Assembly: GCA_002373045.1 (NCBI GenBank)
Contig: DFHU01000062.1
Location: forward strand, 1 to 29,438
Length of the DNA stretch: 29,438 bases
Direction: 5' to 3'
DNA from: Pseudoselenomonas ruminantium
GTDB lineage: Bacteria > Bacillota > Negativicutes > Selenomonadales > Selenomonadaceae
Position numbers and translations under genes: made by a program. The number at the start of each line of letters is the position of its first letter. Within the stretch, counting starts at the first letter, position 1. The notes under the pieces were generated by a model. It searched no databases. It had not been told where the DNA came from and saw only the letters and a program-made list of their open reading frames with translations. Below, piece after piece: positions 7,181 to 14,791 of the stretch.

Positions 7181-7980
7181 CTTGCCTGCCCCCTTTTCTC
7201 TGCCTGACGATAGCGGGTAATCACTTTATAGTTCAGCATGAGCAGAACAGCAAATACCAGAACTCCACAGAAAAACAAGGTGGACAAAGCATACATTTCC
7301 GGATGCACGCCCAGTTTAAGTTCGGCATAAATCTCCGTAGTCAGGGTTTCAATCCCCGCACCCTTGGTGAAATACGTCACGATAAAATCATCGGCACTCA
7401 TGGCAAAGGAAAGCAGGAACGCTGCTACGATGCCCGGCGTAAGCTCCGGCAAAATGACCTTGCGGAAAGCCTGCAAAGGTGTCGCACCCAAATCCCGTGC
7501 CGCTTCATACCAGACATTATCCATAGAAAGCACCTGCGGAAGTATGCAGAGCATGGCATAAGGCAGGCTGATGACGATATGCGCCAGCAAAATGGTATCA
7601 TACCCCAAGCGCAGTCCCAACCCTAAGAACAAGAGCATCAGCGAAATACCCGTTACGATATCGGCATTGAGCAGCGGGATATTGGCCAGTCCCCGCATAA
7701 ACATCCGGCTCTGCCGTCCCATCTGCCGCATGCCCAAGGCTGTAATAAGTGCCAGAAGCGTGGCCAGAACAGCCGATGTCACGCCAATAGTCAAGGTATT
7801 GGAAAAAGCATTTAAGATTTCCTCACTCTCGACCAGTTTTTCATACCATTCCCATGTAAAGCCTGTCCACTGCCCGCGGTAGCGGCTGGCATTAAAGGAC
7901 TGGGCAATCAGCACCACAATCGGCGCATAGAGAAAAGCCACAATAACGCCCAGATAAAGATTCTTTACTTTCTGCATCAT
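7177..7980 (-). CDS. potC: Spermidine/putrescine ABC transporter permease PotC
   Basis: A 267-residue inner-membrane permease with about six hydrophobic helices and the ABC coupling motif YEAARDLGATPLQAFRKVIL that docks on PotA. The segment LLSFAMSADDFIVTYFTKG is typical of PotC. ATGA overlap with potB upstream and potD downstream indicates tight translational coupling. Either of two adjacent ATGs may be used; the first is taken because AAGGA lies close before it. Confidence 0.94.
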   Translation of the reverse strand: MMQKVKNLYLGVIVAFLYAPIVVLIAQSFNASRYRGQWTGFTWEWYEKLVESEEILNAFSNTLTIGVTSAVLATLLALITALGMRQMGRQSRMFMRGLANIPLLNADIVTGISLMLLFLGLGLRLGYDTILLAHIVISLPYAMLCILPQVLSMDNVWYEAARDLGATPLQAFRKVILPELTPGIVAAFLLSFAMSADDFIVTYFTKGAGIETLTTEIYAELKLGVHPEMYALSTLFFCGVLVFAVLLMLNYKVITRYRQAEKRGQAR

Positions 7981-8819
7981 GCCCTTCCTTTCCTGGCCTG
8001 CCGGGATTTTTCTCCATTATCGGTGAAGGCTTCCAACAGGATATTTAAGATGATAAAGACCATGAGCACCATAGAAAGTGCGCTGCCGAGCTGCCAGTCA
8101 TAGGCCGCCGTAAATTCCTGCTCGATGATGTTGCCCACCAAAAGCACCTTATTGCCCCCCAGCAAAGCGCTGATGACAAAGGTCGTAAGTGCCGGAATAA
8201 ACACCATCGTAGAACCGCTGACAATACCGGGCATGGACAAAGGCAAAAGCACCCGCCGCAAGGTCTGGTAATGGTTAGCCCCCAAATCACGGGCAGCCTC
8301 GATAATGCTGTTATCAATGCGGTTCAGCGCCACATAAAGCGGCAAGACCATATAAGGCAGGAAGTTATACACCATGCCGATGATGATAGCCAGCGGCGTA
8401 TTGATGATATGCACTTCCGACAGACCCAGCGATTGCAGGAACATATTGATAAGACCGTGTTTTTCCAGAATGGTCTGCCATGCCATGGTGGTTAAAAGCG
8501 AATTCATCCACAACGGCAGCAAAAAGAGCAAAAATACCAAAAGCCCCCTGCTCTCCTTGCGCTCACGCAGAATAAGGCATAAGGGATAGGCCAGCACCAG
8601 ACAGATAAACGTGCTTATAAGCGCCAGCTCCACCGACAGTCCCAAGGCTTTCAGATACTCCCATTGCAGCACCGTCTGCAGATGCACCAAGGTGAAGCCG
8701 CCATCCACATCCTTCACCCCGTTCCAGAGGACAAAGAACAGGGGCAGCACGATAAAGAGTACCGACCATAAGCCAAAGGGCAGTGCTAAAAAACGCTGGC
8801 TGGAAAGGCGTTCATTCAT
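7977..8819 (-). CDS. potB: Spermidine/putrescine ABC transporter permease PotB
   Basis: A 280-residue permease with six predicted membrane helices, and the coupling motif IEAARDLGANHYQTLRRVLL. The segment PLWMNSLLTTMAWQTIL is usual in PotB. AGGAGG inside the end of potA lies nine bases before ATG 8819; a GTG one codon earlier is the alternative. It overlaps potA by eight bases. Forms the membrane channel with PotC. Confidence 0.94.
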   Translation of the reverse strand: MNERLSSQRFLALPFGLWSVLFIVLPLFFVLWNGVKDVDGGFTLVHLQTVLQWEYLKALGLSVELALISTFICLVLAYPLCLILRERKESRGLLVFLLFLLPLWMNSLLTTMAWQTILEKHGLINMFLQSLGLSEVHIINTPLAIIIGMVYNFLPYMVLPLYVALNRIDNSIIEAARDLGANHYQTLRRVLLPLSMPGIVSGSTMVFIPALTTFVISALLGGNKVLLVGNIIEQEFTAAYDWQLGSALSMVLMVFIILNILLEAFTDNGEKSRQARKGRA

Positions 8820-9882
8820 CACTCACCGCCTCCTCGTCTTCCGATTCGGGCTTCGCCATAATCTGGATATTGGCGGCGGCCAGCTTAATGCCCACCTCTT
8901 TGCCCTGCTCATGACCGGTAATCGTCTGCACCAGCCATTCAAAGCCGCCGGCCTCAATGGTGATGTCATACACCGTGCCCTTAAAGACCACCTGCTTGAT
9001 TCGGCCGGTGAACTGTCCATCCTCGGGCGCACAAATCTGAATATCCTCCGGACGAATCTGCACATCCACGGGGACATTTTCGCCAAAGCCCGTGTTGATG
9101 CAGGGAATATCCTTGCCCAAAAGGTGTACGAGCTTATCCCGCACCATAATGCCGTCAATGATGTTGCTGTCGCCGATAAAGTCGGCTACAAACGCATTTT
9201 CCGGCTCGTTGTACACGTTCTCCGGCGTGCCAATCTGCTGAATCCAGCCCTGATTCATGACCACAACCGTATCGGACATGGACAGTGCTTCTTCCTGGTC
9301 GTGGGTGACAAAAACGAAAGTAATCCCCAGCTCCCGTTTAATCTTTACCAGTTCCCGCTGCATGTTCTGACGCAGCTTGAGGTCAAGAGCCGACAGGGGT
9401 TCGTCCAACAGCAGAACCTTCGGTTCATTGACTATTGCACGGGCAATGGCAATGCGCTGCTGCTGACCGCCGGACATCTGCGTAACCTGGGCATGTTCAT
9501 AACCATCTAAGTTTACCAGCTTTAATGCGTATTTTATCTTATCGCGAATGTAACTTGCGCTTTTCCCCTTGAGTTTCAGGCCAAAGGCGATGTTTTCCGC
9601 CACATCCATATGGGAAAACAGGGAATACTTCTGAAATACCGTATTGACCTGCCGTTTCTCCGGCTGAAGGTTCGTAATATCCTTGCCGTCAAACCAGATT
9701 TTGCCGCTGTCAGGGTTTTCAAACCCGCCAATCAGCCGCAGGATGGTGGTCTTGCCACAACCAGACGGGCCCAAAAGGGTCACAAATTCATTCTCGTGAA
9801 TCGTTAAATCCAGGTCTTCGAGAATCTGCCGACCATCATAGCTTTTGTTGACGCGTTCAAGACGCAAAAGTTCTTTTTCCAT
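8812..9882 (-). CDS. potA: Spermidine/putrescine ABC transporter ATPase PotA
   Basis: The 356-residue ATPase driving the importer. Walker A GPSGCGKT (38-45), Q-loop Gln84, signature MSGGQ (136-140), Walker B LLLDE (157-161), H-loop THDQEEAL, then a C-terminal TOBE/OB regulatory domain (VDVQIRPEDI). Length is usual for PotA. First gene of potABCD. A weak AAGGGA precedes the ATG. The leader contains a palindrome (9917-9932). Confidence 0.95.
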   Translation of the reverse strand: MEKELLRLERVNKSYDGRQILEDLDLTIHENEFVTLLGPSGCGKTTILRLIGGFENPDSGKIWFDGKDITNLQPEKRQVNTVFQKYSLFSHMDVAENIAFGLKLKGKSASYIRDKIKYALKLVNLDGYEHAQVTQMSGGQQQRIAIARAIVNEPKVLLLDEPLSALDLKLRQNMQRELVKIKRELGITFVFVTHDQEEALSMSDTVVVMNQGWIQQIGTPENVYNEPENAFVADFIGDSNIIDGIMVRDKLVHLLGKDIPCINTGFGENVPVDVQIRPEDIQICAPEDGQFTGRIKQVVFKGTVYDITIEAGGFEWLVQTITGHEQGKEVGIKLAAANIQIMAKPESEDEEAVSDE

Positions 9883-9916
9883 TTATCGTCCCTTTACTTC
9901 ATTTAAGATTTGCGCC

Positions 9917-9953
9917 ATAGGGATGTCCCTATAGACGCCAAGGTATATTCTAT
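9917..9953 (-). promoter_or_regulatory. potABCD promoter region with leader palindrome
   Basis: A candidate -10 TAGAAT (plus 9948-9953) with a poor -35 is followed by the perfect inverted repeat ATAGGGA-TG-TCCCTAT (9917-9932), extended by GCG/CGC flanks. It would lie at about +10 to +25, either a repressor site or an RNA hairpin controlling potA. Function is inferred from position only. Confidence 0.4.
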
Positions 9954-9972
9954 CACGAATCATGCAAAAATA

Positions 9973-10050
9973 CTAAGGAAAATTGACACTCCCCATAACT
10001 AACTTAGGGGTTTTACGGCGGTTTGGATAAGGGTAACTCTTCTTGTCCAT
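9973..10050 (-). CDS. Possible 25-residue leader ORF upstream of potA
   Basis: ATG at 10050 is preceded by AAGGTGG at good spacing. The peptide, MDKKSYPYPNRRKTPKLVMG then SVNFP, is basic with a proline-rich middle. No family is recognised. It may be a regulatory upstream peptide of the pot operon, a remnant of mobile DNA, or chance. The rest of the 9883-10097 interval holds only the leader palindrome and an imperfect CCCC/GGGG hairpin at 9991-10010. Confidence 0.28.
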   Translation of the reverse strand: MDKKSYPYPNRRKTPKLVMGSVNFP

Positions 10051-10097
10051 AAGCCCACCTTCTTTCTTCGGTGATGAGACGATGTGATGTATGTCAG

Positions 10098-11540
10098 TCA
10101 CCCTAACGCAACCATATCACTATTCGTTTTATAGAACTTTGTCCTCGATTGACGGCTTACCAGCAAATAGCCCTGCTGCGCTAAGTTATTTAGTACCTTG
10201 CTACGCAAGTAGCTGGAATTGCTAATGCCCAAATGAGCCGCAATATCGGCAACATTCCGGGCCTGATTGTAACAGTAACTCAAAACTTTATCATCATGCT
10301 CTGTTCCCTGTGAAACAGGGGGATATGACAAAATCATAGCACTGCCGCTTTCCAGTCCCTCATTATAGGTCAGGTCAGGCAAAACCAATGTGAAGTGATC
10401 TGACGTTGAAGAAATGTAAGGTTTGTGCCGTTCATCCGCCTTTTCATATTCTTCTACAATCTTGTCAAACCCTGTCCCTGCTGCCTCCATGACATTACAG
10501 GCCACTAACACGGCACAGATAATTTCATTCCTGCGCTTAGAGATAATGTTTGATAAATCATAGGTTACACCAATTTCAGCCCCACGGTAGAAACTTCCCG
10601 GCGATGATATTTCCAGCCTGTCACGGAACATATCAATTTGTATCTGTGTACCATCAAGGAAATAGTCTCTATGCGCTATGGCGTTTATCACACCTTCAAA
10701 TACAGCCCGCTGTGGGTAGGCATCTATATTGATACGCCCGGTATTGGTCTTTAACAGCGAATGATTCATGCGTTGGTAAACAAAATCACAGATATTTTGG
10801 ATGGTCTGAATGATGTTGCCTTGAAAACGATTCACCGTCACAATGCGCTGACTCCCCTTGTTGAAGCCAGAAAACACAGAACAAGTTACTGCTGTCTTAG
10901 CCCCATCATAGCCATCTGCAAATAACGTGGCACCATTGGTCAGCATACCATTTTCATCAAAAAAGCCCAACGAGCGTAACGCTTTATCCGTATATGTCTT
11001 ACCGCCATTATGCTGCGCATAAAAGTCCAACAGCGTCCCAAAATTCTCTCGCTTATAATGAACATCTGATATCAAACTATCAAACTGGACATTTTGACTG
11101 GCTATGCTCATTTCTATGATTTCTTCATAGGTAGCGCCATTCGTAAAGCCGTCACGCCTCATATATATGGCAGGAATATTTTGATATTTAAGGATAACAG
11201 GCCGTGTAGGGGATGTTTCTATCCTTATATGAACCACAAAACGTTCCTTGTCCTTTACTTCATAACGCAGAAACTCAATTTTCATAGGCGGACGGGGAAC
11301 CAAATGCTCATTAACCTGATTATTAAAGTAGTTCCTCTCCTTGTCAGCCGCCATCCGTTCATAGCCTATAAGCTTATGTGTCTTGTCTTCAACCCCCAAA
11401 TACATATCGCCGCCAGCAGCATTGGCAAAACCAGCTATGGACTTTAACCATCCTACAACATCATCCCGGTTTAATTTTCCTTTATATTCCGTCTGGCTAT
11501 CCTCCAGCTGTACGCTGCCCGTCAGTTCTTCTATAAACAT
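10098..11540 (-). CDS. AlbA_2 (Schlafen-type) domain putative transcriptional regulator with ATPase-like domain
   Basis: A 480-residue cytosolic protein. Residues about 10-130 form an AlbA_2 domain (TEYKGKLNRDDVVGWLKSIA, then FANAAGGDMYLGVED). Residues about 270-375 are an HATPase_c_4-like region (RAVFEGVINAIAHRDYF, DRLEISSPGSF, GTGFDKIVEEYEKA). The C-terminus (about 410-475) looks like a winged helix: NVADIAAHLGISNSSYLRSK followed by GYLLVSRQSRTKFY. Such proteins are usually called transcriptional regulators or defence-associated, with little experimental basis. A single gene with its own very good promoter, which is covered by phased repeats and so suggests autoregulation. AGGTGAT and AGAGGC lie before the ATG. 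Confidence 0.85.
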   Translation of the reverse strand: MFIEELTGSVQLEDSQTEYKGKLNRDDVVGWLKSIAGFANAAGGDMYLGVEDKTHKLIGYERMAADKERNYFNNQVNEHLVPRPPMKIEFLRYEVKDKERFVVHIRIETSPTRPVILKYQNIPAIYMRRDGFTNGATYEEIIEMSIASQNVQFDSLISDVHYKRENFGTLLDFYAQHNGGKTYTDKALRSLGFFDENGMLTNGATLFADGYDGAKTAVTCSVFSGFNKGSQRIVTVNRFQGNIIQTIQNICDFVYQRMNHSLLKTNTGRINIDAYPQRAVFEGVINAIAHRDYFLDGTQIQIDMFRDRLEISSPGSFYRGAEIGVTYDLSNIISKRRNEIICAVLVACNVMEAAGTGFDKIVEEYEKADERHKPYISSTSDHFTLVLPDLTYNEGLESGSAMILSYPPVSQGTEHDDKVLSYCYNQARNVADIAAHLGISNSSYLRSKVLNNLAQQGYLLVSRQSRTKFYKTNSDMVALG

Positions 11541-11557
11541 GCCTCTATCACCTCGCT

Positions 11558-11619
11558 AATTGAACTACTTCAATTATACTTCAATATAACTTCTTTTTCA
11601 ACTTCAATTCAACTTCAAT
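11558..11619 (-). promoter_or_regulatory. Promoter of the AlbA-type gene, covered by phased ACTTCAAT boxes
   Basis: On the minus strand TTGAAA (11596-11601), 17 bases, TATAAT (11573-11578): near consensus. On the plus strand ACTTCAAT occurs exactly at 11567, 11578, 11601 (first base shared with the -35) and 11612, with a degenerate ACTTCTTT at 11589. The step is 11-12 bases, one helical turn. The first box is also half of an inverted repeat AATTGAA-N4-TTCAATT (11558-11575). This reads as a cooperative operator. Confidence 0.72.
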
Positions 11620-11675
11620 ATAAACCAAAGCTGTAACAAAAATATTTCAGCATGTACTGATAAACTGCTATTTGC

Positions 11676-11712
11676 AAAAAGTCCGTTGACATCTTACATC
11701 AACGGACTTTTT
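11676..11712. terminator. glmS terminator
   Basis: A perfect 14-bp stem, AAAAAGTCCGTTGA with TCAACGGACTTTTT, around a nine-base loop. T tracts flank it on both strands, so it can work in either direction; it lies just beyond the glmS stop. Confidence 0.93.
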
Positions 11713-11757
11713 AGCAAATTAAGAGGATATTGCACAGCCCCTTAATCTGGCTGAAAA

Positions 11758-13587
11758 TTATTCAACTGTAACGGACTTAGCCAGGTTACGCGGTTTATCC
11801 ACATCACAGCCACGGGTGATAGCGGCATAGTATGCCAGCAGCTGCAAAGGAACAACGGTCAGAATCGGAATAACGAGTTCATCCGTTTCGGGAACCTTCA
11901 TCACATGGTCCACATATTTTTCCAGTTTCTCATCGCTTTCGGTAGCGATACCGATAACCACAGCATCACGCGCCTTGACTTCCTTGATGTTCGAAAGCGT
12001 CTTTTCGTAAACGCTCTTCTGCGTAGCCAAAGCGATAACGGGAACGCCTTCCACAATCAGCGCCAATGTGCCGTGCTTGAGTTCGCCGGCTGCATAAGCT
12101 TCGGCATGGATATAGGAAATTTCCTTGAGCTTCAGGGAACCTTCCAAAGCTACATGGTAATCCAGACCACGGCCAATGTAGAACACATCATCATTGAAGC
12201 CATAGCGTTTTGCAAAGGTCTTCAACGGTTCCACATCAGACAGCGTTTCGCTGATCTGTGCCGGAATCTTCTGCAGCTGAGCAATAAGTTCGGCTACACG
12301 TTCTGGAGCAACCGTCTTCTTGATTTCAGCCATGTAGAGTGCCAGCATGAAGAACAGCACAATCTGCGTCGTGTAAGCCTTCGTGGAAGCCACGGCAATT
12401 TCCGGGCCGGCCCAGGTATAAAGCACCTGATCCGCTTCACGGGCAATGGACGAACCAACCACGTTGGTGATGGCCAACGTCTTAGCGCCGAGGCGCTTGG
12501 ATTCTTTCATAGCCGCCAGCGTATCACTGGTTTCACCAGACTGGGAAACCGCGATGAACAGCGTGTTTTCATCCACAATCGGCTCACGATAACGGAATTC
12601 GGAAGCAACATCTACTTCTACAACCGTACGGGCCAGTTTTTCGATATAGTATTTGCCCACCATGCCGGCATGATAAGCCGTGCCGCAGGCCACGATATAA
12701 ATCTTGTTAAAGGAATTAAGATAATCCGCGTCCCATTTCAGCTCGTCCATCACAATGGTCTTGCCGTCTTTGGCAATGCGCTGGCTCATGGTGTCACGGA
12801 CAGCCTTCGGCTGTTCATGGATTTCCTTGAGCATGAAGTGCTCATAGCCGCCCTTTTCAGCAGCTTCAGCGTTCCAGTTAACCTCGAAAATCTTCTTGGT
12901 CACCGGCTCGCCCTGACGGTTGGAAATCTTGATGCTGTCCTTCGTGATAACAGCCAGTTCACCATCGTTCAGGATGTAAGTGCGGCGGGTGCGCTGAATG
13001 ATAGCGGGAATATCGGAAGCGATGAAGTTTTCGCCTTCGCCAACGCCGATAACCAGCGGGTTATCCTGCTTAGTCGCAATCAGCGTACCGGGGTGCTTGC
13101 TGCTCATAAATACCAAGGAATATGAACCCTCAACCCGGCGCAGAACTTCGCGGACAGAAGCCACAAAATCACCATTGTAGACTTCTTCGATGAGATGAGC
13201 CACTACTTCCGTATCCGTCTCGGACTTGAAGTTATGACCTTTCTCGATAAGTTCTTCCTTCAAGGACAGGTAGTTTTCGATAATGCCGTTGTGAACCACC
13301 ACGAAATCCCCGGAGCAATCCGTATGGGGATGGGAGTTCTTGTCAGACGGACGGCCATGCGTTGCCCAACGGGTATGACCAATACCCATCGTGCCCTTGA
13401 GCTCATGACCTTTCAGCTTGTCGCGGAGTGCAGCAAGACGCCCTACACTCTTTTCCACGCCGATTTTCGCTCCGTCAAAGACAGCAATACCAGCGGAGTC
13501 ATAACCACGATACTCCAACTTAGCCAGACCTTCGAGCAAAAAGCTTGCTGCCTCTTTGTCACCGACATAACCTACGATACCACACAT
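11758..13587 (-). CDS. glmS: Glutamine-fructose-6-phosphate aminotransferase (isomerizing) GlmS
   Basis: Makes glucosamine-6-phosphate from fructose-6-phosphate and glutamine, the first step toward peptidoglycan and lipopolysaccharide amino sugars. The 609 residues match the family. N-terminal class II amidotransferase starts MCGIVGYVG with nucleophile Cys2 and holds EYRGYDSAGIA and GHTRWATHG. Two SIS domains follow (CGTAYHAGMVGKYYIEKLAR, SQSGETSDT; then GRGLDYHVALEGSLKLKEIS). It ends PRNLAKSVTVE, the conserved tail. GGAGGT precedes the ATG. Expression is controlled by the ribozyme in its leader. Confidence 0.98.
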   Translation of the reverse strand: MCGIVGYVGDKEAASFLLEGLAKLEYRGYDSAGIAVFDGAKIGVEKSVGRLAALRDKLKGHELKGTMGIGHTRWATHGRPSDKNSHPHTDCSGDFVVVHNGIIENYLSLKEELIEKGHNFKSETDTEVVAHLIEEVYNGDFVASVREVLRRVEGSYSLVFMSSKHPGTLIATKQDNPLVIGVGEGENFIASDIPAIIQRTRRTYILNDGELAVITKDSIKISNRQGEPVTKKIFEVNWNAEAAEKGGYEHFMLKEIHEQPKAVRDTMSQRIAKDGKTIVMDELKWDADYLNSFNKIYIVACGTAYHAGMVGKYYIEKLARTVVEVDVASEFRYREPIVDENTLFIAVSQSGETSDTLAAMKESKRLGAKTLAITNVVGSSIAREADQVLYTWAGPEIAVASTKAYTTQIVLFFMLALYMAEIKKTVAPERVAELIAQLQKIPAQISETLSDVEPLKTFAKRYGFNDDVFYIGRGLDYHVALEGSLKLKEISYIHAEAYAAGELKHGTLALIVEGVPVIALATQKSVYEKTLSNIKEVKARDAVVIGIATESDEKLEKYVDHVMKVPETDELVIPILTVVPLQLLAYYAAITRGCDVDKPRNLAKSVTVE

Positions 13588-13621
13588 AATAGTACCTCCT
13601 ATGAAATTGTACTATCCTGCT

Positions 13622-13768
13622 GCGCTCCCTGCATCCTTGTTTCCCGCCTCACGACAGGACTTTCGTTTGCATTTATCGGCCGAGCAAGCCGGAAGGCATC
13701 CGCTGACATTTCGACAACCTTCTCCTCGTCTTCTGAAAGCACGCACCGCTTTCAGAACTTGCGCTAGA
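13622..13768 (-). ncRNA. glmS ribozyme/riboswitch
   Basis: The leader of glmS contains the conserved core of the GlcN6P-dependent self-cleaving ribozyme: cleavage-site GCGC, a P1 hairpin (GTTCTGAAAGC paired with GCTTTCAGAA), GACGAGG, then TGTCGAAATGTCAGCGGATG with CCTTCCGGC. The cut is predicted between A (plus 13765) and G (13764). Binding of the product GlcN6P triggers cleavage and mRNA decay, giving feedback on GlmS. The 3' boundary (P3/P4 elements down to about 13622) is approximate. Confidence 0.93.
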
Positions 13769-13856
13769 ACTTACGTCCTTTTACTACACCAGAACAACAG
13801 GATTATTCACTCTGGATTTCTTCTTACTTTGTGCATTTCTTAACAAGCACTCGTCT

Positions 13857-13885
13857 ATTGTAACCGATAGCAAGCAATAAGTCAA
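13857..13885 (-). promoter_or_regulatory. glmS promoter
   Basis: TTGACT (13880-13885), 17-base spacer, TACAAT (13857-13862) on the minus strand. Predicted start near 13850 gives a leader of about 260 bases that holds the whole ribozyme. Confidence 0.8.
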
Positions 13886-13903
13886 TACACGAAAAAATTG
13901 TAA

Positions 13904-13933
13904 CAAAAAAGCGACAGCCCAAAAGCCATCGCT
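13904..13933 (-). terminator. tRNA-Leu terminator
   Basis: AGCGAT-GGC, a short loop, then GTCGCT followed by TTTTTT on the minus strand, about 12 bases beyond the tRNA 3' end and just before the glmS promoter. Confidence 0.82.
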
Positions 13934-13944
13934 CTACGTTCATT

Positions 13945-14029
13945 TGGTGCGGATGAAGGGGGTCGAACCCATACGCCTTGCGGCACTGGATCCTAAATCC
14001 AGCGCGTCTGCCAGTTCCGCCACATCCGC
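13945..14029 (-). tRNA. tRNA-Leu (anticodon UAG)
   Basis: Eighty-five bases including an encoded CCA. Acceptor arms GCGGATG and CATCCGC, D-arm, anticodon stem CTGGA/TCCAG with loop TTTAGGA (anticodon TAG, reads CUA), a long type II variable arm (TGCCGCAAGGCGT) as expected for Leu, and T-arm with GGTTCGACCCC. Confidence 0.97.
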
Positions 14030-14059
14030 ATTATTCTACTTTACAATAGAACGGCATTA

Positions 14060-14088
14060 ATTATAGTGGATAAATGCACATTTGTCAA
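14060..14088 (-). promoter_or_regulatory. tRNA-Leu promoter
   Basis: Exact consensus TTGACA (14083-14088), 17 bases, TATAAT (14060-14065) on the minus strand; transcription starts about 25 bases before the mature tRNA. Confidence 0.9.
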
Positions 14089-14149
14089 TATCTTTTTGCC
14101 GATTCACCATAAGACGGCGGTCGGGGAGGTGATAACTTTCGGCCACTTA

Positions 14150-14191
14150 GAAAAGGGTGCACAGCCAACTTAATCGGTTAGCTGTGCACCC
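14150..14191 (-). terminator. Terminator downstream of the DapF-like gene
   Basis: GGGTGCACAGC-TAAC (14177-14191) pairs with GTTG-GCTGTGCACCC (14155-14169), 15 positions with one mismatch, followed by TTTTCT on the minus strand. It ends transcription from the DapF-like gene and its asparaginase relic. Confidence 0.88.
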
Positions 14192-14212
14192 TAATACACA
14201 TTGGGGAATTAA

Positions 14213-14269
14213 TTTTTCTTGACTTCCGGCAATTGTTCCGCCAGTTGCCAGAATCTTGATGTTTGGTTT
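14213..14269 (-). pseudogene. Fossil of an L-asparaginase N-terminus
   Basis: The minus strand reads KPNIKILATGGTIAGSQEK (14213-14269), the hallmark start of type II L-asparaginases, including the nucleophile Thr in TGGTIAG. A stop codon lies directly upstream (14270-14272) and the rest of the enzyme is missing: the frame runs into the terminator at 14150-14191. No start codon or ribosome site serves it. It is a short relic between the DapF-like gene and its terminator. Confidence 0.75.
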
Positions 14270-14315
14270 TTATCGGATTTTATTTTTCTCTGTTATTTGG
14301 GATTCTATTTCCTTT

Positions 14316-14642
14316 TCAGCAGGCAGCTGCCAGTTTTTCCGCATCTGCCTGGCGCATACGGCTCACGAAATAATCCGTCAGACGCACTTCGATATCGGCC
14401 TGCTGGCGGGAAAGGAGCAGGACGTCGGCTGCCGTAAGTTCATTTTCACGGCCATCGGCGGCAAAGGCACGAAAGCCCTGCTTATGCTGCTTGCCGCAGT
14501 AAACCAGTACGCGGTCAGCACCCACGCCAAATTCACGGCTGGCCAGCAAGCGGACAGCGTCCGTCTCCGGCATGAAGCCCTGCGTACCATCCATAACCAT
14601 GACTTCCTTATCCTCCACACGATACAAACGAACTAACAACAT
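14316..14642 (-). CDS. DapF-like half protein lacking the catalytic motif
   Basis: A 108-residue protein resembling only the first ~75 residues of diaminopimelate epimerase. The match is clear at VMVMDG, then ETDAVRLLASREFGVGADRV (DapF: PELIRRLADRHLGVGFDQ) and FRAFAADGRENE (DapF: YRIFNADGSE). Where DapF has the CGNG motif with its catalytic Cys this protein reads LTAAD, and the N-terminal GNDF is replaced by EDKEV, so epimerase activity is unlikely. ATG 14642 is chosen because GGTGAG lies before it and because an upstream GTG (14684) falls on the predicted transcription start. Divergent from an AraC regulator with a shared inverted-repeat operator, so it is probably expressed and regulated. 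Role unknown. Confidence 0.68.
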   Translation of the reverse strand: MLLVRLYRVEDKEVMVMDGTQGFMPETDAVRLLASREFGVGADRVLVYCGKQHKQGFRAFAADGRENELTAADVLLLSRQQADIEVRLTDYFVSRMRQADAEKLAAAC

Positions 14643-14684
14643 CCTGCTCACCGGCCTTTCTGACTTCCGTCTCGTTTTTTTCAC

Positions 14685-14766
14685 TGTCCATATTATAACA
14701 AGTACATATTTGCAATAAAAGATGAAATTATGCTTTCAATATTGCAAATAATGTACTATACTAGAA
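14685..14766. promoter_or_regulatory. Divergent promoter region with AraC-type inverted-repeat operator
   Basis: Arms GTACATATTTGCAATA (14702-14717) and TATTGCAAATAATGTAC (14740-14756) are reverse complements apart from one extra base, separated by 22 bases. A minus TATAAT lies at about 14691-14696 for the DapF-like gene, and a plus TATACT at about 14757-14762 for the AraC gene; both -35 regions are weak and overlap the arms, as expected for activator-dependent promoters. Confidence 0.7.
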
Positions 14767-14791
14767 GAAATTACAGCCATGAGGTGATTCG

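Noticed and set aside
9984..10015. CCCC/GGGG hairpin followed by GAGTGTCAA, resembling an IS200/IS605 right end
   Set aside because: The stem has mismatches and no tnpA or tnpB remnant is visible nearby.
11905..13125. 406-codon plus-strand frame opposite glmS
   Set aside because: Antisense shadow of a highly conserved gene with no ribosome site or recognisable domain.
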